Source: Ramlibacter sp. (GTDB taxonomy: Bacteria; Pseudomonadota; Gammaproteobacteria; Burkholderiales; Burkholderiaceae_C). From it: a stretch of 34,875 bases of DNA. The stretch's first letter is position 1. Every line of letters starts with the position of its first letter. Position numbers and translations under genes: made by a program. A model generated the notes under the pieces. The model saw only the letters and a program-made list of their open reading frames with translations, was not told the origin of the DNA and did not search any database. Positions 22,480 to 30,366 of this stretch are shown here, piece after piece. The stretch covers positions 1 through 34,875 of the forward strand of contig JAQGNJ010000039.1 in the NCBI GenBank assembly GCA_028291885.1, in the 5' to 3' direction.

Positions 22480-24567
22480 TCAGCGCACCCGCATGCCGGG
22501 CTGGGCGCCGGGCCAGGGATTGAGCACGTAGATGCCGCCGGCCTTGTCGTCCGCGTCGCTTGCGGCCAGCACCATGCCTTCGCTGATGCCGAACTTCATC
22601 TTGCGCGGCGCCAGGTTGGCGACCATCACAGTCAGTTTGCCGACCAGGTCTTGCGGCTTGTAAGCCGACGCGATGCCGCTGAACACATTGCGCGTCCGGC
22701 CTTCGCCCACGTCCAGCGTCAGCCGCAGCAGCTTGGTCGAGCCCTCCACCGCCTCGCAGTTCAAGATCTTCGCGATCCGCAGGTCGACCCTGGCGAAGTC
22801 GTCGATCGTGATGCCGGGGGCGATTTCCTCGCCGCCCGGTGCGCTCGCCTCGCCCTCGGGAGGGGATTGGGCCGCGGGCTGACCCGCTGGCGCCTGCTCC
22901 CCTGCCGGCGCCTCGAACAGCGCATCCAGCTGCTTCGCATCCACGCGCTGCATCAGGTGCTTGTAGTCGCCGACGACGTGGCCCTCGCCCATCGGCGTCG
23001 CGGCATTGCTCCAGTCCAGCGCAGCGCACTTGAGGAAGGCCTGCGCCTGCGTCGCCAGTTCCGGCAGCACGGGCCTGAGGCAGGCGGTGAGCACCTTGAA
23101 CATCTCCAGGCAGTAGCTGCCCACGGCCGCCGCCTCGGCGCCCTTGCCCTCCTTGGCGAGCTTCCAGGGAGCGGCGTGGTCGAAGGCGGTGTTCACCAGG
23201 TCGGCTGCCGCCATGATTTCCCGCAGGGCCCTGGCGTAGTCGCGCGATTCGTAGAGCGAGCGGACGCTCTCGCACAGGGCGGAAGCGTCGATCGCTGCCA
23301 GGCTTGCGCCGGTTCCCGTGAGCTTGCCGCCGGGGACGAACTTCACCGCCCGGCTGGCGATGTTCACGTACTTGCCGATCAGGTCGCTGTTGACCCGGGC
23401 CATGAAGTCCTCGGGGTTGAAGTCGATGTCCTCGTTGCGGCCCGACAGCTTGGCCGCCAGGTAATAGCGCAGCCATTCCGGGTTCATCCCCAGCGACAGG
23501 TACTTGAGCGGATCGAGGCCGGTGCCGCGGCTCTTGCTCATCTTCTCGCCGTTGTTCACCGTCAGGAAGCCGTGGACGAAGATGTTGTCGGGCGTCTTGC
23601 GGCCGCTGAACTTGAGCATCGCCGGCCAGAACAGCGTGTGGAAGGTGACGATGTCCTTGCCGATGAAATGCACCTGCTCCAGCGCCGGGTCGGCCATGTA
23701 GGCGGCGTAGTCCTGGCCGCGGCGGTCCAGCAGGTTCTTGAGCGAGGCGAGATAGCCGATCGGCGCGTCCAGCCAGACGTAGAAGTACTTGCCCGCCGCA
23801 TCGGGGATCTCGATGCCGAAATAGGGCGCGTCGCGCGAGATGTCCCAGTCGCCCAGGCCCTCGCTCTTGGTGCCGTCGGCGTTCTCGCGGACGGTGAACC
23901 ATTCCCTGACCTTGTTGGCCACCTCGGGCTGGAGCCGGCCGTCCTGGGTCCAGCGCTCCAGGAATTGCACGCAGCGCGGATCGGACAGCCTGAAGAAGAA
24001 GTGCTCCGAGCTCCTGAGCACCGGCGTCGCGCCGGACAGGGCCGAGTAGGGGTTGATCAGGTCGGTCGGCGCATACACGGCGCCGCAGACCTCGCAGTTG
24101 TCGCCGTACTGGTCCTTGCTGTGGCAGCGCGGGCATTCGCCCTTGATGAAGCGGTCCGGCAGGAACATGTTCTTCTCGGGGTCGAAGAACTGCTCGATGA
24201 CGCGGGTTTCGATCAGGCCGTTGGCCTTCAGGTCCAGGTAGACCTGGCGCGCCAGCTCGTGGTTCTCGGGTCCGTCCGTCGAGTGCCAGTTGTCGAACCG
24301 GATGTGGAAGCCGTCCAGGTAAGGCTTGCGGCCGGCGGCGATGTCGGCGACGAACTGCTGGGGCGTCTTGCCGGCCTTCTCGGCGGCGATCATGATCGGC
24401 GCGCCATGGGCGTCGTTCGCGCCCACGAAGTTCACGTCGCTGCCCTGCATCCGCTGGTGCCGCACCCAGATGTCGGCCTGGATGTACTCCATGATGTGGC
24501 CGATGTGGAAGTTGCCGTTGGCGTACGGCAGGGCGGTGGTGACGAAGAGCTTTCGCTGTGCGGGCAT
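22480..24567 (-). CDS. metG: Methionyl-tRNA synthetase
   Basis: A 695-residue class I aminoacyl-tRNA synthetase. The HIGH motif is HIGHIM in [19 protein letters not shown] and the KMSKS motif is in [15 protein letters not shown]. The connective peptide carries CPRC and CEVC zinc pairs. A C-terminal tRNA-binding OB domain ([20 protein letters not shown]) makes it the dimeric long form. A Pro/Ala/Gly/Glu-rich linker joins the anticodon region to that domain. Start ATG 24567 is chosen over the track extension to 24747, which would overlap apbC. It is divergent from apbC. Confidence 0.97.
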   Translation of the reverse strand: MPAQRKLFVTTALPYANGNFHIGHIMEYIQADIWVRHQRMQGSDVNFVGANDAHGAPIMIAAEKAGKTPQQFVADIAAGRKPYLDGFHIRFDNWHSTDGPENHELARQVYLDLKANGLIETRVIEQFFDPEKNMFLPDRFIKGECPRCHSKDQYGDNCEVCGAVYAPTDLINPYSALSGATPVLRSSEHFFFRLSDPRCVQFLERWTQDGRLQPEVANKVREWFTVRENADGTKSEGLGDWDISRDAPYFGIEIPDAAGKYFYVWLDAPIGYLASLKNLLDRRGQDYAAYMADPALEQVHFIGKDIVTFHTLFWPAMLKFSGRKTPDNIFVHGFLTVNNGEKMSKSRGTGLDPLKYLSLGMNPEWLRYYLAAKLSGRNEDIDFNPEDFMARVNSDLIGKYVNIASRAVKFVPGGKLTGTGASLAAIDASALCESVRSLYESRDYARALREIMAAADLVNTAFDHAAPWKLAKEGKGAEAAAVGSYCLEMFKVLTACLRPVLPELATQAQAFLKCAALDWSNAATPMGEGHVVGDYKHLMQRVDAKQLDALFEAPAGEQAPAGQPAAQSPPEGEASAPGGEEIAPGITIDDFARVDLRIAKILNCEAVEGSTKLLRLTLDVGEGRTRNVFSGIASAYKPQDLVGKLTVMVANLAPRKMKFGISEGMVLAASDADDKAGGIYVLNPWPGAQPGMRVR

Positions 24568-24595
24568 GGGGGACTTTTCCAGAGGGGAACCGGCG

Positions 24596-24601
24596 ATTTT
24601 A
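24596..24601 (-). promoter_or_regulatory. Candidate -10 TAAAAT for metG
   Basis: TAAAATCGCC on the minus strand, with TAAAAT ending 28 bases before the metG ATG, follows the recurrent TAnAATCG pattern. No convincing -35 was found. Confidence 0.4.
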
Positions 24602-24643
24602 CCGGCGGGCACTACACTTGCCTCGCAACAGGAAACAAGACCC

Positions 24644-25732
24644 ATGGCGACCCATGAACAGCTTCTTTCGGCCCTCGCGGCCGTCACCGACCCGAACACC
24701 GGCAAGGACTTCGTCAGCACCAAGGCCCTGAAGAACCTGCAGGTCAACGGCTCGGACGTTTCGTTCGACGTCGAGCTCGGTTATCCGGCCAAGAGCCAGA
24801 TCCCGGCGTTGCGCACGGCGCTGGTCGCCGCCGCAAAGGGTGTGGCCGGCGTCGGCAACGTGTCGGCCAACATCGCCAGCAAGATCGTCGCCCACTCGGC
24901 GCAGCGCGGCGTCGCACTGCTGCCCAGCGTCAAGAACATCATCGCCGTCGCGTCGGGCAAGGGCGGCGTCGGCAAGAGCACGACGGCCGTCAACCTGGCG
25001 CTGGCGCTGGCGGCCGAAGGCGCCGCCGTCGGCCTGCTGGACGCCGACATCTACGGCCCCAGCCAGCCGATGATGATGGGGATCGACGGCCGGCCCGAAT
25101 CCAGCGACGGCAAGACCATGGAGCCGCTGGAGAACTACGGCGTGCAGGTGATGTCGATCGGTTTCCTGGTGAACCAGGACGAGGCCATGATCTGGCGCGG
25201 CCCGATGGCGACCCAGGCGCTGGAGCAGCTGCTGCGCCAGACCAACTGGAAGGACCTCGATTACCTGATCGTCGACCTGCCGCCCGGCACCGGCGACATC
25301 CAGCTGACGCTGTCGCAGCGCGTGCCGATGACGGGCGCCGTGATCGTCACGACGCCGCAGGACATCGCGCTGCTCGACGCGCGCAAGGGCATCAAGATGT
25401 TCGAGAAGGTCGGCGTGCCGATCCTGGGCATCGTGGAAAACATGGCGGTGCACATCTGCAGCAATTGCGGCCACGTGGAGCACATCTTCGGCGAGGGCGG
25501 CGGCAAGAAGATGGCGGCCGACTATTCGATGGACTACCTGGGCGCGCTGCCGCTGGACATCAGGATCCGGCTGCAGGCCGACAGCGGCAAGCCGACGGTG
25601 GTCGCCGACCCGGACGGCGAAGTCGCCGGCATCTACAAGGCCGTCGCGCGCCAGGTGGCGATCAAGATCGCGGCCAAGGCCAAGGACTTCTCGTCGAAGT
25701 TCCCGTCGATCAAGATCTCCAAGGACACCTGA
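24644..25732 (+). CDS. apbC: Iron-sulfur cluster carrier protein ApbC (Mrp)
   Basis: A 362-residue P-loop ATPase that carries and delivers Fe-S clusters in the cytosol. The N-terminal 85 residues are an MIP18/DUF59 domain. The deviant Walker A is [19 protein letters not shown] and Walker B-like [16 protein letters not shown] follows. The cluster-binding CxxC is in [18 protein letters not shown]. An AGGAAACAAGACCC site precedes the ATG. It is convergent with the anti-sigma gene. Fe-S enzymes in the window (NadA, the poly-ferredoxin) are possible clients, which is inference. Confidence 0.96.
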   Translation: MATHEQLLSALAAVTDPNTGKDFVSTKALKNLQVNGSDVSFDVELGYPAKSQIPALRTALVAAAKGVAGVGNVSANIASKIVAHSAQRGVALLPSVKNIIAVASGKGGVGKSTTAVNLALALAAEGAAVGLLDADIYGPSQPMMMGIDGRPESSDGKTMEPLENYGVQVMSIGFLVNQDEAMIWRGPMATQALEQLLRQTNWKDLDYLIVDLPPGTGDIQLTLSQRVPMTGAVIVTTPQDIALLDARKGIKMFEKVGVPILGIVENMAVHICSNCGHVEHIFGEGGGKKMAADYSMDYLGALPLDIRIRLQADSGKPTVVADPDGEVAGIYKAVARQVAIKIAAKAKDFSSKFPSIKISKDT

Positions 25733-25745
25733 ACGGCGCCTGGAG

Positions 25746-26567
25746 CTACCGCGCGGCCGTGAGCTGGCGGTAGACCTCGCCCGAGACGCGCGCCAGTTCC
25801 GCCTGGTCGGCGCCGGCCGAAATCGCATAGCCGAAAGGCGCGTCCACCCAGTAGAAGACGTTGACCTTGCCTTCGCGCGCGAAGCGGAAGGCGGTTTCCT
25901 GCCGGTTCCCGCCCTGATCGGCCCCGTCGGCCGCCGGGATTTCCCGCGACACATACAGCGTCAGCCGCACGCCGGCCGCGTCGTGGTACATGAACTGCGC
26001 GACCGGTCCGCGCCCGCCGGGCAACAGCCGGCCGCCCTCGAGCGTGTAGCCCAGCGCCTGCAGGTGCGGCGGCTTCATCGGCGCGCCCATGCGCTTGGAC
26101 AGCCAGGTCACGAGCTGGTCTTCCTGCTCGGCGCTCACTTCCACCGCGCGCCGCACCTCCGGGCTGTAGACGGCGTGGGCGACGGCGGCGCGTTGCGCGA
26201 AACCGGTGTCGGGAGCGCGCTGGGCCGACTGCGTCGACGTGGACGCCGCGCCGTGCAAGGCCCAACCGGCAGCGCCGCTCGCCAGCGCAATCGCGAGCCC
26301 GGCCGCCAGCCGCTGCAGGTACCACGGTGTCGGCCCCCGCACGGCTGCCCGCAGCCGCGCCGGCAAGGGCTCGTCGAGCACGGGATCGAACAGCACCCGC
26401 AACTCGTGCTTGTGCATCCGGTAGCTGTCGACCCGCGCCGATTCGTCCGGCCGGCTGGCCAGCAGGTGCTCGACCTCGATGCGGCGCTCGGCCGTGAGCT
26501 GGCCGTCGACCAGCGCGTGCAGGTCGGCCTCGGTCACGGGCGTCTGGTCGGGTGGGTTCGGGTTCAT
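25746..26567 (-). CDS. Anti-sigma factor (single membrane span)
   Basis: A 273-residue transmembrane regulator encoded directly after the ECF sigma gene, ten bases apart. The N-terminal cytoplasmic part (VTEADLHALVDGQLTAERRIEVEHLL) matches the anti-sigma helix pattern but has no HxxxCxxC zinc motif. One membrane span follows near residues 86-106 (RLAAGLAIALASGAAGWALHG). The periplasmic C-terminal domain of about 165 residues has FMYHDAAGVRLTLYVSRE and NVFYWVDAPFGYAISAG, typical of proteins annotated as anti-sigma factor or transmembrane transcriptional regulator. It should hold the sigma factor at the membrane until a signal frees it; mechanism inferred. Confidence 0.87.
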   Translation of the reverse strand: MNPNPPDQTPVTEADLHALVDGQLTAERRIEVEHLLASRPDESARVDSYRMHKHELRVLFDPVLDEPLPARLRAAVRGPTPWYLQRLAAGLAIALASGAAGWALHGAASTSTQSAQRAPDTGFAQRAAVAHAVYSPEVRRAVEVSAEQEDQLVTWLSKRMGAPMKPPHLQALGYTLEGGRLLPGGRGPVAQFMYHDAAGVRLTLYVSREIPAADGADQGGNRQETAFRFAREGKVNVFYWVDAPFGYAISAGADQAELARVSGEVYRQLTAAR

Positions 26568-26577
26568 TGCAGCCGGC

Positions 26578-27090
26578 TCATTTGACGACCTTCAGGCGCA
26601 CCGGGTCGGGCCGGCCTTCGCCTTCCATCAGCAGGCGCAGCCGTTCGCGGCCGCGCGACAGGCGCGACATGACGGTTCCGGGCGGGATTGCCAGCAACTG
26701 CGCAACCTCCGCATAGCTCATGTCTTCGAGCCCGACCAGCAGCAGGACCTCCCGCTGTTCCAGCGGCAGCCGCTCCAGGGCCGCCTGCAGGTCGAGCAGC
26801 GCCAGCCGGTCGCCTTGTGCTGCGGGCACCGGGATCTCCGGCGTGTCGTCATCCTGCGCGACCGTCTGCAGCCGGGGCCGCCGGACACCGTCGGCGTGGA
26901 GGTTGTGCATCGTCGCGAACAGCCACGCCCGCATGTCGCCCACGCCGCGCCATAGCCGCGACCTCGCCCAGGCCCGCTCCAGCGTGTCCTGCACCAGGTC
27001 GTCGGCGTCGTCGCGATTGCCGGCCAGCGCCCGCGCATAGCGGCGCAGGCGCGGCACCCACGGCAGCAACTGGTCTTCGTCGGCTTCCAT
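26578..27090 (-). CDS. ECF RNA polymerase sigma factor
   Basis: A 170-residue extracytoplasmic-function sigma factor. Region 2 is RLRRYARALAGNRDDADDLVQDTLERAW with the conserved DDLVQDT core-binding helix. Region 4 is LERLPLEQREVLLLVGLEDMSYAEVAQLLAIPPGTVMSRLSRGRERL, the -35-binding helix-turn-helix. It lies 25 bases behind a PF03640 gene and ten bases before its anti-sigma gene, forming a three-gene minus-strand operon. GGGG lies shortly before the ATG. No target promoter sequence could be recognised with confidence. Confidence 0.93.
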   Translation of the reverse strand: MEADEDQLLPWVPRLRRYARALAGNRDDADDLVQDTLERAWARSRLWRGVGDMRAWLFATMHNLHADGVRRPRLQTVAQDDDTPEIPVPAAQGDRLALLDLQAALERLPLEQREVLLLVGLEDMSYAEVAQLLAIPPGTVMSRLSRGRERLRLLMEGEGRPDPVRLKVVK

Positions 27091-27115
27091 GCGCCCCCAG
27101 TGTGCGCCCGGCCGG

Positions 27116-27484
27116 TCAGTCCTTCACGACGTGCCAGACGTCCTTGAAGTTGTCGCCCGTGCGGTCGCCGGCCTTCTGGTCGCCCTTGTAGAAATACAGC
27201 GGCTTGCCCTTGTAGGCGATCTGGCGGGCGCCGTCGGCGCGGACGATCACGCTGTACGCCCCCGTGGGCTGCTCGGCGGCGGTGACCAGCAACGGCGGCC
27301 AGAGGGCGGCGCAGGGGCCATTGCACGCGCTGGCGCCGGGCGACTTGTCGGCGTCGAAGGTGTAGAGCGTCATGCCGTTGCCGGCGACCATGGCGCCGTT
27401 GACGATGCTGGCCGGGTCGGCCGCCGAAGCCAGCGTGCAGCCGGCCGCCAGCAGCAGGCCGGCGAGAAGTCGGGTGGTTGTCAT
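27116..27484 (-). CDS. Secreted PF03640 (COG4315-like) protein
   Basis: A 122-residue secreted protein. Signal MTTTRLLAGLLLAAGCTLAS ends in a SAA-type cleavage region; the AAGC could also serve as a lipobox, so lipidation is possible. The mature part has the two short repeats of the family: GMTLYTFDADKSPGASACNGPCAALWPP and KPLYFYKGDQKAGDRTGDNFKDVWHVV. The Cys pair CNGPC is typical. GAGGG lies seven bases before the ATG. It leads the sigma/anti-sigma operon, a frequent arrangement, and may be a periplasmic sensor or effector of that system. Biochemical function unknown. Confidence 0.85.
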   Translation of the reverse strand: MTTTRLLAGLLLAAGCTLASAADPASIVNGAMVAGNGMTLYTFDADKSPGASACNGPCAALWPPLLVTAAEQPTGAYSVIVRADGARQIAYKGKPLYFYKGDQKAGDRTGDNFKDVWHVVKD

Positions 27485-27511
27485 GCGTTTGCCCTCTCTG
27501 TGGTGGATCCA

Positions 27512-27534
27512 AGCGTGAGCGCACGGCTCACGCT
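27512..27534. promoter_or_regulatory. Perfect nine-base inverted repeat upstream of the sigma operon
   Basis: AGCGTGAGC-GCACG-GCTCACGCT lies between the lipase stop (27560) and the PF03640 start (27484). It has no U-tract. It may be a terminator hairpin for the lipase gene or an operator in front of the sigma operon. Confidence 0.5.
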
Positions 27535-27559
27535 GGGGCAGACGCACAAAGGCGGCGGT

Positions 27560-29107
27560 TTATTCCTGGAACTGCGCGAAAAACCTGCCGGCGGCCGAGA
27601 TGCAGAAGGGAGCGAGACCGGCGTGGTAGTTGCGGGCCAGCTCCCATTGCGGGTCGTCGCCGGCCAGCCGGGCCTGGGCCTGCGTCGCTTCCTTCAGGAG
27701 CAGGAAGCCCAGCTTTTCGGCCGCCAAAGGATCGGCCGCGGTCGCCGGGCGCTGGTCGAGGTCCACCGGCAGCACCCGGCCGGCGCCCAGGCTGCTCCAG
27801 GCCCGCGCCATCGCCACCGTGTTGGCGAACGACACGGTGGCGTCGCCGGAGCCGCCGCACAGCATCACGGGCGCCTTGGGCGTGAAGCCACGCAGGTCGT
27901 TGACCCTGGCGTCGAGCCGCAAGCCGAAGCGGGGATCCGACGGGCGCGCCAGCAGGTCCTGCAGGTAGGCCAGCCGGAAACTGTTGGTGAACAGGTTGTT
28001 GCTGCCGAAGCCGCGGGCAAACACCGCGTCCATCCCGGTGCCGGTGGGCGGGGTCAGCGCGTCCAGCGCCGGCTGCAGGCCGGAGCCGGCCGCAGCCTGG
28101 GGCGGCGTCCGGCTGAACAGCGCCGCCTCGGGCAGCTTGCCGGTCCTGGCCAGCGTGGCGGCGTCGGCGCCGGGCAGCAGCGTCTCGATCCCGCCGGCAT
28201 AGGCGCTTTCGTACAGATCGCCCGGCGTGCCATACACGTTGCCGTAGGAGCGCTGGTAACTCGTGGCAAGCATGCTGGCGAACAGGGTCGACCCGTAGTG
28301 GACCTGGCCGGCGAAGTTGTCGTCGAGCTCATTGGCGAGCAAGTACGGGCCCGACATCGGCGCCGAGGCGGTGACCGCCACTCCCGCGTCCTCCAGGGCG
28401 CGCTGGGTGGCCAGCGCCACATGGCCGCCTTGCGAATAGCCGGCCAGGAACAGCCTGGTGCCGGCAGCGACGCTCGGGGTGAAGCTCCCAAGCGCCGTCC
28501 TGGCCGCCGCCAGCGCGTCGCGCATTTCGGACGATTGCTGCTGGGCGTTCAGGAAGGGGTGGTAGGCGAGCGCCGAGCTGTCGTAGCCGGCGTAATTCGG
28601 CGCGACGACGATGTAGCCGCGGGCGGCAAAGATCGCCGCCACCGTCAGGCTCTCGGTATAGGCCGGATTGGCGTTGTCGCCGAGGCCGGCCATGTTGAAG
28701 TTCTTCTCCGGATGCGTGGCGTGCGCATACAGCACGATGGGGCGCGCGCCGGTGCAGCGCGCATCGCTGCCGCCGGGCGTCATCAGCGCGCCGGAAGCGC
28801 TCGTCGCCTCGCCGGCGCCGCCGGTGGTGGTGTACCGCAGGTAGCGGACCTCGATGTCGCAGATCGGGTCGCCGGCCAGCGCGAGCAGGGTCTGGTCGCG
28901 GGCCGGGCCGCTCTGCATCAGGCGCTTGAACGCAGCCGCGCTCAGGGCCAGCGTGCGGGGCGGAGGGCTTTGCAGCAGGGTCCCGGTCGCGCGCGGCTGC
29001 TCCGGAGCGGCGGGCGTGCCGGCCGGGCCGGCGCTTCCGCCGCCTCCACAGCCTGCCAGCAGGAGGGTGACGAGGGCTGCGCCCAGGGCCTGGTGGGATG
29101 ACTTCAT
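27560..29107 (-). CDS. Alpha/beta-hydrolase lipoprotein (secretory lipase/esterase type)
   Basis: A 515-residue lipoprotein. The signal MKSSHQALGAALVTLLLAGC gives a lipobox followed by a GGGGSAGPAG flexible tether. The catalytic serine motif is GYSQGG in RLFLAGYSQGGHVALATQRAL. An oxyanion-side block RPIVLYAHATHPEKNFNMAG and YIVVAPNYAGYDSSALAYHPF match the secretory-lipase alpha/beta-hydrolase fold, and GGSGDATVSFANTVAMARA probably carries the acid residue. Start ATG 29107 avoids the upstream extension. It is divergent from DUF3305 across 109 bases. The substrate, likely a lipid or ester, is not shown. Confidence 0.9.
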   Translation of the reverse strand: MKSSHQALGAALVTLLLAGCGGGGSAGPAGTPAAPEQPRATGTLLQSPPPRTLALSAAAFKRLMQSGPARDQTLLALAGDPICDIEVRYLRYTTTGGAGEATSASGALMTPGGSDARCTGARPIVLYAHATHPEKNFNMAGLGDNANPAYTESLTVAAIFAARGYIVVAPNYAGYDSSALAYHPFLNAQQQSSEMRDALAAARTALGSFTPSVAAGTRLFLAGYSQGGHVALATQRALEDAGVAVTASAPMSGPYLLANELDDNFAGQVHYGSTLFASMLATSYQRSYGNVYGTPGDLYESAYAGGIETLLPGADAATLARTGKLPEAALFSRTPPQAAAGSGLQPALDALTPPTGTGMDAVFARGFGSNNLFTNSFRLAYLQDLLARPSDPRFGLRLDARVNDLRGFTPKAPVMLCGGSGDATVSFANTVAMARAWSSLGAGRVLPVDLDQRPATAADPLAAEKLGFLLLKEATQAQARLAGDDPQWELARNYHAGLAPFCISAAGRFFAQFQE

Positions 29108-29192
29108 CGCGACCACTTTACGCAAAGGGTGTCAACGAATCGTGAAGGCGGCCGGGGCTGTTACGATTTTCGGCGATGCAAACAGAATTCGC

Positions 29193-29206
29193 GCACGGCG
29201 CCGTGC
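29193..29206. promoter_or_regulatory. Perfect 14-bp palindrome before DUF3305
   Basis: GCACGGCGCCGTGC is fully self-complementary and lies ten bases upstream of the DUF3305 ATG, covering the place where a ribosome site would be. It could be an operator or a leader structure. Confidence 0.35.
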
Positions 29207-29216
29207 ACCCCAGGCC

Positions 29217-29765
29217 ATGACAGCACGCCCCGCCATCGACGTCGCCGTCGTCATGCGGCGCGAGCGCATCGACCACCGCTGGCAGCCCTGGCGCTGGATC
29301 CTGGCCGAGGTCGTCGCGCAGGAGCCGGGCTTCGGCGCCGAGCCGCGGCTGATGCACAGGAACGACCGGGAGGAAGTCTGGCTGCACCCCGGGTTCAAGG
29401 TCGAACTGTTTCGCGACGACGCCGAGGGCTACTACCTCAATGCCACGACCGATGCGCCGTGCTGGTTCGTGCTCTGGCGGATGGAGGAGGAGCCGACCAT
29501 TGCGCCGGAGCCGCTGGCCCGGCCGGCCATGGTGTCTCTGAGCTACCACGACGCCGGGCGCTGGCTCGATGCCCAGGAGACGGTGGAGCAGGTGCCGGCG
29601 CCGCCGGAGGTGATCGAGTGGATGCGCGCCTTCGTCGACGAGCACTACGTGGTCGAACCGAAAAAGCGCAAGCGTCCGGAAAGCTTCAAGCGGCTGGAGG
29701 ATCGCTTCGGCAATCCCGCGACCGTGACGACCGTCAAGAAATTCGGAGGCGAGGACAATGGCTGA
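29217..29765 (+). CDS. DUF3305 domain-containing protein
   Basis: A 182-residue cytosolic protein. The start MTARPAIDVAVVMRRERIDH, WQPWRWILAEVVAQEPGF and GFKVELFRDDAEGYYLNATTDAPCWFVLWR are typical of DUF3305. The C-terminus is basic (PKKRKRPESFKRLEDRFGNP). It is the first gene of a four-gene operon with DUF3306, a poly-ferredoxin and a TorD-like chaperone, overlapping DUF3306 by eight bases. In other proteobacteria this set adjoins formate dehydrogenase genes, so an accessory role in maturing that enzyme is inferred. The track ORF upstream extension to 28854 overlaps the lipase gene and is ignored. Confidence 0.88.
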   Translation: MTARPAIDVAVVMRRERIDHRWQPWRWILAEVVAQEPGFGAEPRLMHRNDREEVWLHPGFKVELFRDDAEGYYLNATTDAPCWFVLWRMEEEPTIAPEPLARPAMVSLSYHDAGRWLDAQETVEQVPAPPEVIEWMRAFVDEHYVVEPKKRKRPESFKRLEDRFGNPATVTTVKKFGGEDNG

Positions 29766-30366
29766 TGGCTTTCTGGGCCGCTGGTCCAAGCGCAAGCTCG
29801 ATGCCAAGGAAGGCAAGCCGCTGGAAGCGGAACCGCCCTTGCCCTCACCCGAGCCCTCTCCCGCGAGCGGGCGAGGGAGCGAATTGCAGGCCCCCTCGCA
29901 CCAGGGGGGTGAGGGGCAGCCCGCCGAGCCTCTCCCGCTGACGCTCGAAGACGCCCAGGCCCTGACGAGCGAATCCGACTTCCGGCCCTTCGCGGCGCGC
30001 GGCGTCGCGCCCGAAGTGCGGAACGCCGCGATGAAGAAGTTGTTCAGCGATCCGCATTTCAATGTGATGGACCGGCTCGACACCTACATCGACGACTACT
30101 CGCAGCCCGATCCGATCCCCCAGGACATGCTGCGCAAGCTGGCGAGCGCCAAGTTCCTGGGCTTGTTCGACGCGGAAGAAAAACAGGAAGCGCAGGAAAT
30201 CGCCCGCCGCGAGAGGGAAGTTTCCGATAACCCCACGGCCGAAACCGTGGCACAGTCTGCGGCGGCGCCCGCAGACTCCCCAGCCCTCCCCAATGACGAC
30301 CCTGATTTGCGATTGCAACAAGACCATGCCCCTCCAGGAAAAACTCCTGGGGGCGGCGCTGCGTGA
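29758..30366 (+). CDS. DUF3306 domain-containing protein
   Basis: A 202-residue protein. The N-terminus MADGFLGRWSKRKLDAKEGK and the central block SDFRPFAARGVAPEVRNAAMKKLFSDPHFNVMDRLDTYIDDYSQPDPIP are the family signature. Between them sits a Pro/Ser/Gly-rich stretch (PSPEPSPASGRGSELQAPSHQGG) encoded by a palindromic repeat (29841-29917). The C-terminal tail is low in complexity and its last 24 codons overlap the next gene, whose start is at 30293. It overlaps DUF3305 by eight bases. Expected role is with the Fe-S protein in metalloenzyme assembly; no reaction is known to me. Confidence 0.88.
   Translation: MADGFLGRWSKRKLDAKEGKPLEAEPPLPSPEPSPASGRGSELQAPSHQGGEGQPAEPLPLTLEDAQALTSESDFRPFAARGVAPEVRNAAMKKLFSDPHFNVMDRLDTYIDDYSQPDPIPQDMLRKLASAKFLGLFDAEEKQEAQEIARREREVSDNPTAETVAQSAAAPADSPALPNDDPDLRLQQDHAPPGKTPGGGAA
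29841..29917. repeat. REP-like palindromic element inside the DUF3306 gene
   Basis: An inner palindrome (29854-29864 with 29867-29877, 10 of 11 pairs) and an outer pair CCCTCACCC/GGGTGAGGG (29842-29850 with 29907-29915) are nested. A third small stem, CCCCCT/AGGGGG, overlaps the right arm. The element is in frame and translates as a Pro/Ser/Gly linker. The inner palindrome is nearly the same as the one at 31108-31131. Confidence 0.75.

Noticed and set aside
22815-22890. Possible third palindromic element in the metG linker
   Set aside because: The DNA is GC-rich and encodes a Pro/Glu/Gly linker ([12 protein letters not shown]), but I could not find the paired arms seen in the two clear copies.
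22651-24657. 668-residue plus-strand ORF
   Set aside because: It is antisense to metG, which carries HIGH and KMSKS motifs.
27089-29101. 670-residue plus-strand ORF
   Set aside because: It is antisense to the lipase and PF03640 genes, which both have signal peptides and family motifs.
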